Source of the DNA: Chitinophaga sp. CF118
GTDB lineage: Bacteria > Bacteroidota > Bacteroidia > Chitinophagales > Chitinophagaceae
Length of the DNA: 64,000 bases
Direction of reading: 5' to 3'
NCBI RefSeq assembly: GCF_900112615.1
Contig: NZ_FOMK01000001.1
Coordinates: 186,001 to 250,000 of the forward strand
The position numbers were made by a program, and so were the translations under genes. A model generated the notes under the pieces. That model did not search any database. It worked only from the letters and a program-made list of their open reading frames with translations, and had not been told where the DNA came from. Positions 61,631 to 64,000 of the stretch are shown here, piece by piece; the first letter of the stretch is position 1, and each line of letters begins with the position of its first letter.

Positions 61631-62662
61631 TTAGTGTTGGAGAGCTGCCAGCCATTTTACAACAGCCTTCACCCATAACGGATGTATATTCATACAGGGG
61701 ATCATAGTATATGCATCTCCACCGCTTTCCAGGAAACTTCTCTTGCCTTCCATTGCAATCTCTTCCAATGTTTCCAGACAATCTGATACAAATGCAGGGC
61801 ATACGATCAGTAACTTCTTCACCCCTTCTTTAGGCAGTTCTTCCAGGCGTACTGCCGTATATGGTTTCAGCCATTCTTCCCTGCCTAAACGCGACTGGAA
61901 AGATAAGGCCCATTTTTCACGGGGAATACCCAGTTTAGCAGCTACCAGCTCCGATGTTTTAAACACCTGATGACGGTAACAGGTTTCATGTGCGGGAGAA
62001 TCTACATGACAACAATCATTCACCTGCATACAATGCTTATGCGTTGGATCTGCTTTCGTCATATGCCTCTCCGGCAATCCATGATAGCTGAACAACAACT
62101 GGTCAAAGTCCTGCTGTAAATAAGGCCGCATACTTTCTGCCATCGCATTAATGTAATCCGGTTCACTATAGAACGGAGGTACTGTAGTGATCTTAAATTT
62201 GTAGCCTTTCTTCTTATAGATCGTTTTTGCATGCTCTACTGCCGTTTCATAAGAAGACATTGCATAATGCGGATATAACGGCAATAAGATCACTTCCTTC
62301 ATATCCGGATTATATTTCAGCAGTTTCTCATAGGCAGATTCCTGCGATGGATTTCCATACCGCATAGCAACTTCAACCGGCATTGACAGATCGTTCTGCA
62401 CAGCAGCCTGTAATTGTTTTGTAAGCACTACCAGCGGAGAACCATCTTTCCACCATATCTTTTTATAAGCCTCTGCAGAATTCGGCGCACGCTTAGGAAC
62501 AATAATTCCTTTGATCAGCAACAAACGGAACAGATACGGATAATCAATCACCCGCTCGTCCATTAAAAATTCATTAAGATAACGTTTTACATCAGGCACC
62601 TCCGTAGAATCCGGCGACCCCAGGTTCATCAAAATGATTCCTATATCAGATTTAGCTTCCAT
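61631..62662 (-). CDS. hemH: Ferrochelatase with a cysteine cluster
   Basis: The protein has 343 residues. It begins IGIILMNLGSPD as ferrochelatases do. The catalytic His194 is in FSYHGLPERH and the acidic partner Glu297 in SDCLETLEEI. Cys211, Cys217, Cys218 and Cys228 lie in a compact loop (HCMQVNDCCHV). Some bacterial ferrochelatases bind a 2Fe-2S cluster through internal cysteines, and this loop could do so (inference). The enzyme inserts Fe(II) into the porphyrin. It is first gene of the hemH-hemG operon behind a good promoter. Confidence 0.95.
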   Translation of the reverse strand: MEAKSDIGIILMNLGSPDSTEVPDVKRYLNEFLMDERVIDYPYLFRLLLIKGIIVPKRAPNSAEAYKKIWWKDGSPLVVLTKQLQAAVQNDLSMPVEVAMRYGNPSQESAYEKLLKYNPDMKEVILLPLYPHYAMSSYETAVEHAKTIYKKKGYKFKITTVPPFYSEPDYINAMAESMRPYLQQDFDQLLFSYHGLPERHMTKADPTHKHCMQVNDCCHVDSPAHETCYRHQVFKTSELVAAKLGIPREKWALSFQSRLGREEWLKPYTAVRLEELPKEGVKKLLIVCPAFVSDCLETLEEIAMEGKRSFLESGGDAYTMIPCMNIHPLWVKAVVKWLAALQH

Positions 62663-62682
62663 TCCCTAACATTAAATTGTTG

Positions 62683-62711
62683 CAAATGTAACAGGTAAAT
62701 TGCCCTGCAAA
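62683..62711 (-). promoter_or_regulatory. Promoter of hemH-hemG
   Basis: On the minus strand TTTG (plus 62708-62711) and TACATTTG (plus 62683-62690) are 17 bases apart, an excellent Bacteroidota match, ending 20 bases before the hemH start. The rest of the 232-base divergent region must hold the hemA promoter, which was not identified. Confidence 0.7.
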
Positions 62712-62894
62712 TGTCATACAATTGTTGAATTAAAGAATGTTGTCGTTTATGATAACAATTATCCGCAGAACTGATAAAAGTCATTTTTCTGCAACGCTTA
62801 TTACCAGCGGTAGAAATGACACACTAATGACAGCCTGTTGCCCTTTGTTGAGGTGTATGCAAGTATTTTTGCATCCGGAAGCTTATAAAATAAA

Positions 62895-64000
62895 ATGCAG
62901 GGTAGTCATTCAAAAGATATAGCCCATTTTCATATCGTTGGTATCAACTATAAGAAAACAGATGCTGCTATAAGAGGATCGTTCGCAATTAATCAGTCAC
63001 AATACCAGCAATTGCTGGAGGATGCGAAAGCTATACACATGGACGATGTGTTCGTGCTTTCCACCTGTAACAGAACTGAGATCTACGGCTTTGCCGAAGA
63101 TCCTCAACAACTGGTAGAGTTGGTATGCCGCGAAACAGATGGCGATTGCAATCTGTTCAGTCAGCTTTCTTATGTCAAAACAGGGGAAGAAGCCATCAGG
63201 CATCTTTATCAGGTAGGCACAGGATTGGATTCCCAGATTCTGGGAGACTATGAAATAATCGGCCAGATACGTACCGCAACAAAATTTGCCAAACAAAACG
63301 GATGCCTTGGTGGCTTCCAGGAAAGGCTGATCAATAGCGTGTTACAGGTATCAAAACTGATTAAGAACGAAACAGGACTCAGCGCAGGTACCGTATCTGT
63401 TGCATTTGCCACAGTAAGATTACTGGAACATAAAGTACCGGATATCCTTAACAAAAAGATATTACTGGTGGGCGTTGGTAAAATAGGACGGAACACCTGT
63501 AAGAATATGATGGATTACCTGGGTGTTAAACAGATTACACTGGTAAACCGTACTACCACTGTAGCTGCGGAGTTTGCAGGACAACATGGCTTGCGCTATG
63601 CTCCTTTTGAACAACTTGAACAGGAGTTACAGGATGCAGATATCATACTCGTAGCGTCCAATGCACCAGAACCAACTATATTACCAGCTCATTTTACACA
63701 GTCATCGCCCAAACTGATCATAGATCTTTCCATCCCATTCAACGTAGCTCCGGAAGTAAAAGATCTTCCACATATAGAGCTGATTAACGTGGATGAATTA
63801 TCAAAGATCCAGGATGAAACTTTGCAGATGCGTCAGCTGGAAGTACCAAAGGCACTGGCTATTATTGAAGAGCATATGGTAGAATTTCTCTACTGGTACA
63901 AGATGCGCAAACATGCGGTGGTACTGAAAGCAGTGAAAGAGAAATTACACGAAATACACACAAAAGAAATACAACAACAAAAGAACGGCGCTCAATATAA
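62895..64000 (+). CDS. hemA: Glutamyl-tRNA reductase, 3' end beyond the window
   Basis: The protein starts with ATG at 62895 and stays open to the window end, giving 368 visible residues of an expected 410-420. The catalytic Cys58 is in LSTCNRTEIYG. The family block SQILGDYEIIGQIRTATKFA follows at about 115-135. The NADPH domain has LLVGVGKIGRNTCKNM. It reduces glutamyl-tRNA to glutamate-1-semialdehyde, the first step of C5-pathway haem synthesis. It is divergent from hemH-hemG. Confidence 0.95.
   Translation, partial: MQGSHSKDIAHFHIVGINYKKTDAAIRGSFAINQSQYQQLLEDAKAIHMDDVFVLSTCNRTEIYGFAEDPQQLVELVCRETDGDCNLFSQLSYVKTGEEAIRHLYQVGTGLDSQILGDYEIIGQIRTATKFAKQNGCLGGFQERLINSVLQVSKLIKNETGLSAGTVSVAFATVRLLEHKVPDILNKKILLVGVGKIGRNTCKNMMDYLGVKQITLVNRTTTVAAEFAGQHGLRYAPFEQLEQELQDADIILVASNAPEPTILPAHFTQSSPKLIIDLSIPFNVAPEVKDLPHIELINVDELSKIQDETLQMRQLEVPKALAIIEEHMVEFLYWYKMRKHAVVLKAVKEKLHEIHTKEIQQQKNGAQY

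Overview
The window looks like a chromosomal segment of a Bacteroidota bacterium, most likely a Chitinophagaceae member close to Chitinophaga; this is inference, since no 16S rRNA is present. Supporting signs are promoters of the Bacteroidota type (TTTG, about 17-21 bases, TAnnTTTG) before several genes, an ECF sigma/FecR pair, many secreted sugar-processing enzymes and SPII lipoproteins, start codons without Shine-Dalgarno sequences, and a cobalamin riboswitch before metE. Most of the window is ordinary moderate-GC chromosome. The 47.65-49.57 kb stretch is clearly AT-richer.

Layout. 0-3.6 kb (minus): truncated GH2 glycosidase, lipoprotein, secreted HEAT-repeat protein and Tat-type Gfo/Idh/MocA oxidoreductase, with a divergent AraC regulator. 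5-6.8 kb: ECF sigma factor plus FecR anti-sigma, without the usual SusCD genes. 7-13.9 kb (minus): hybrid kinase, CheR, CheB, response-regulator/kinase, SGNH hydrolase and a small acidic protein. 14.4-24.1 kb (plus, divergent from the last group): single-domain response regulator, membrane HEAT protein, two paralogous processive GT2 synthases, TPR-YaiO outer-membrane protein and a DUF4838 lipoprotein. This resembles a polysaccharide synthesis/export locus facing its own signalling module. 24.2-25.8 kb: GH51 arabinofuranosidase behind a very long perfect hairpin.

26-36 kb: tRNA-Gly, a GT2 transferase, a sensor kinase, lipoproteins, tRNA-Leu, a HAD phosphatase, an outer-membrane barrel, ApbE, glutaryl-CoA-type dehydrogenase and PyrF. 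36-44 kb: structured intergenic element, sugar isomerase plus second Gfo/Idh enzyme, Mrp ATPase, 3-hydroxybutyryl-CoA dehydrogenase, a solitary HigA-like regulator with a palindromic operator, and a metallophosphoesterase. 43.7-47.6 kb: YigZ, a duplicated-domain protein, RibD and PrmC.

47.65-49.57 kb holds an abutting gene pair, an SMC/ABC-type AAA ATPase and a TOPRIM-like protein. It is the best candidate here for an uncharacterised (probably anti-phage) system. 49.7-64 kb is mostly housekeeping: ExbD/ExbB, PepT, B12-riboswitch-controlled MetE, thioesterase, SlyD, NamZ-Fmt, a LysM/RlpA-like protein and the haem genes hemG, hemH and (partial) hemA. Several intergenic regions carry large inverted repeats that no gene explains.
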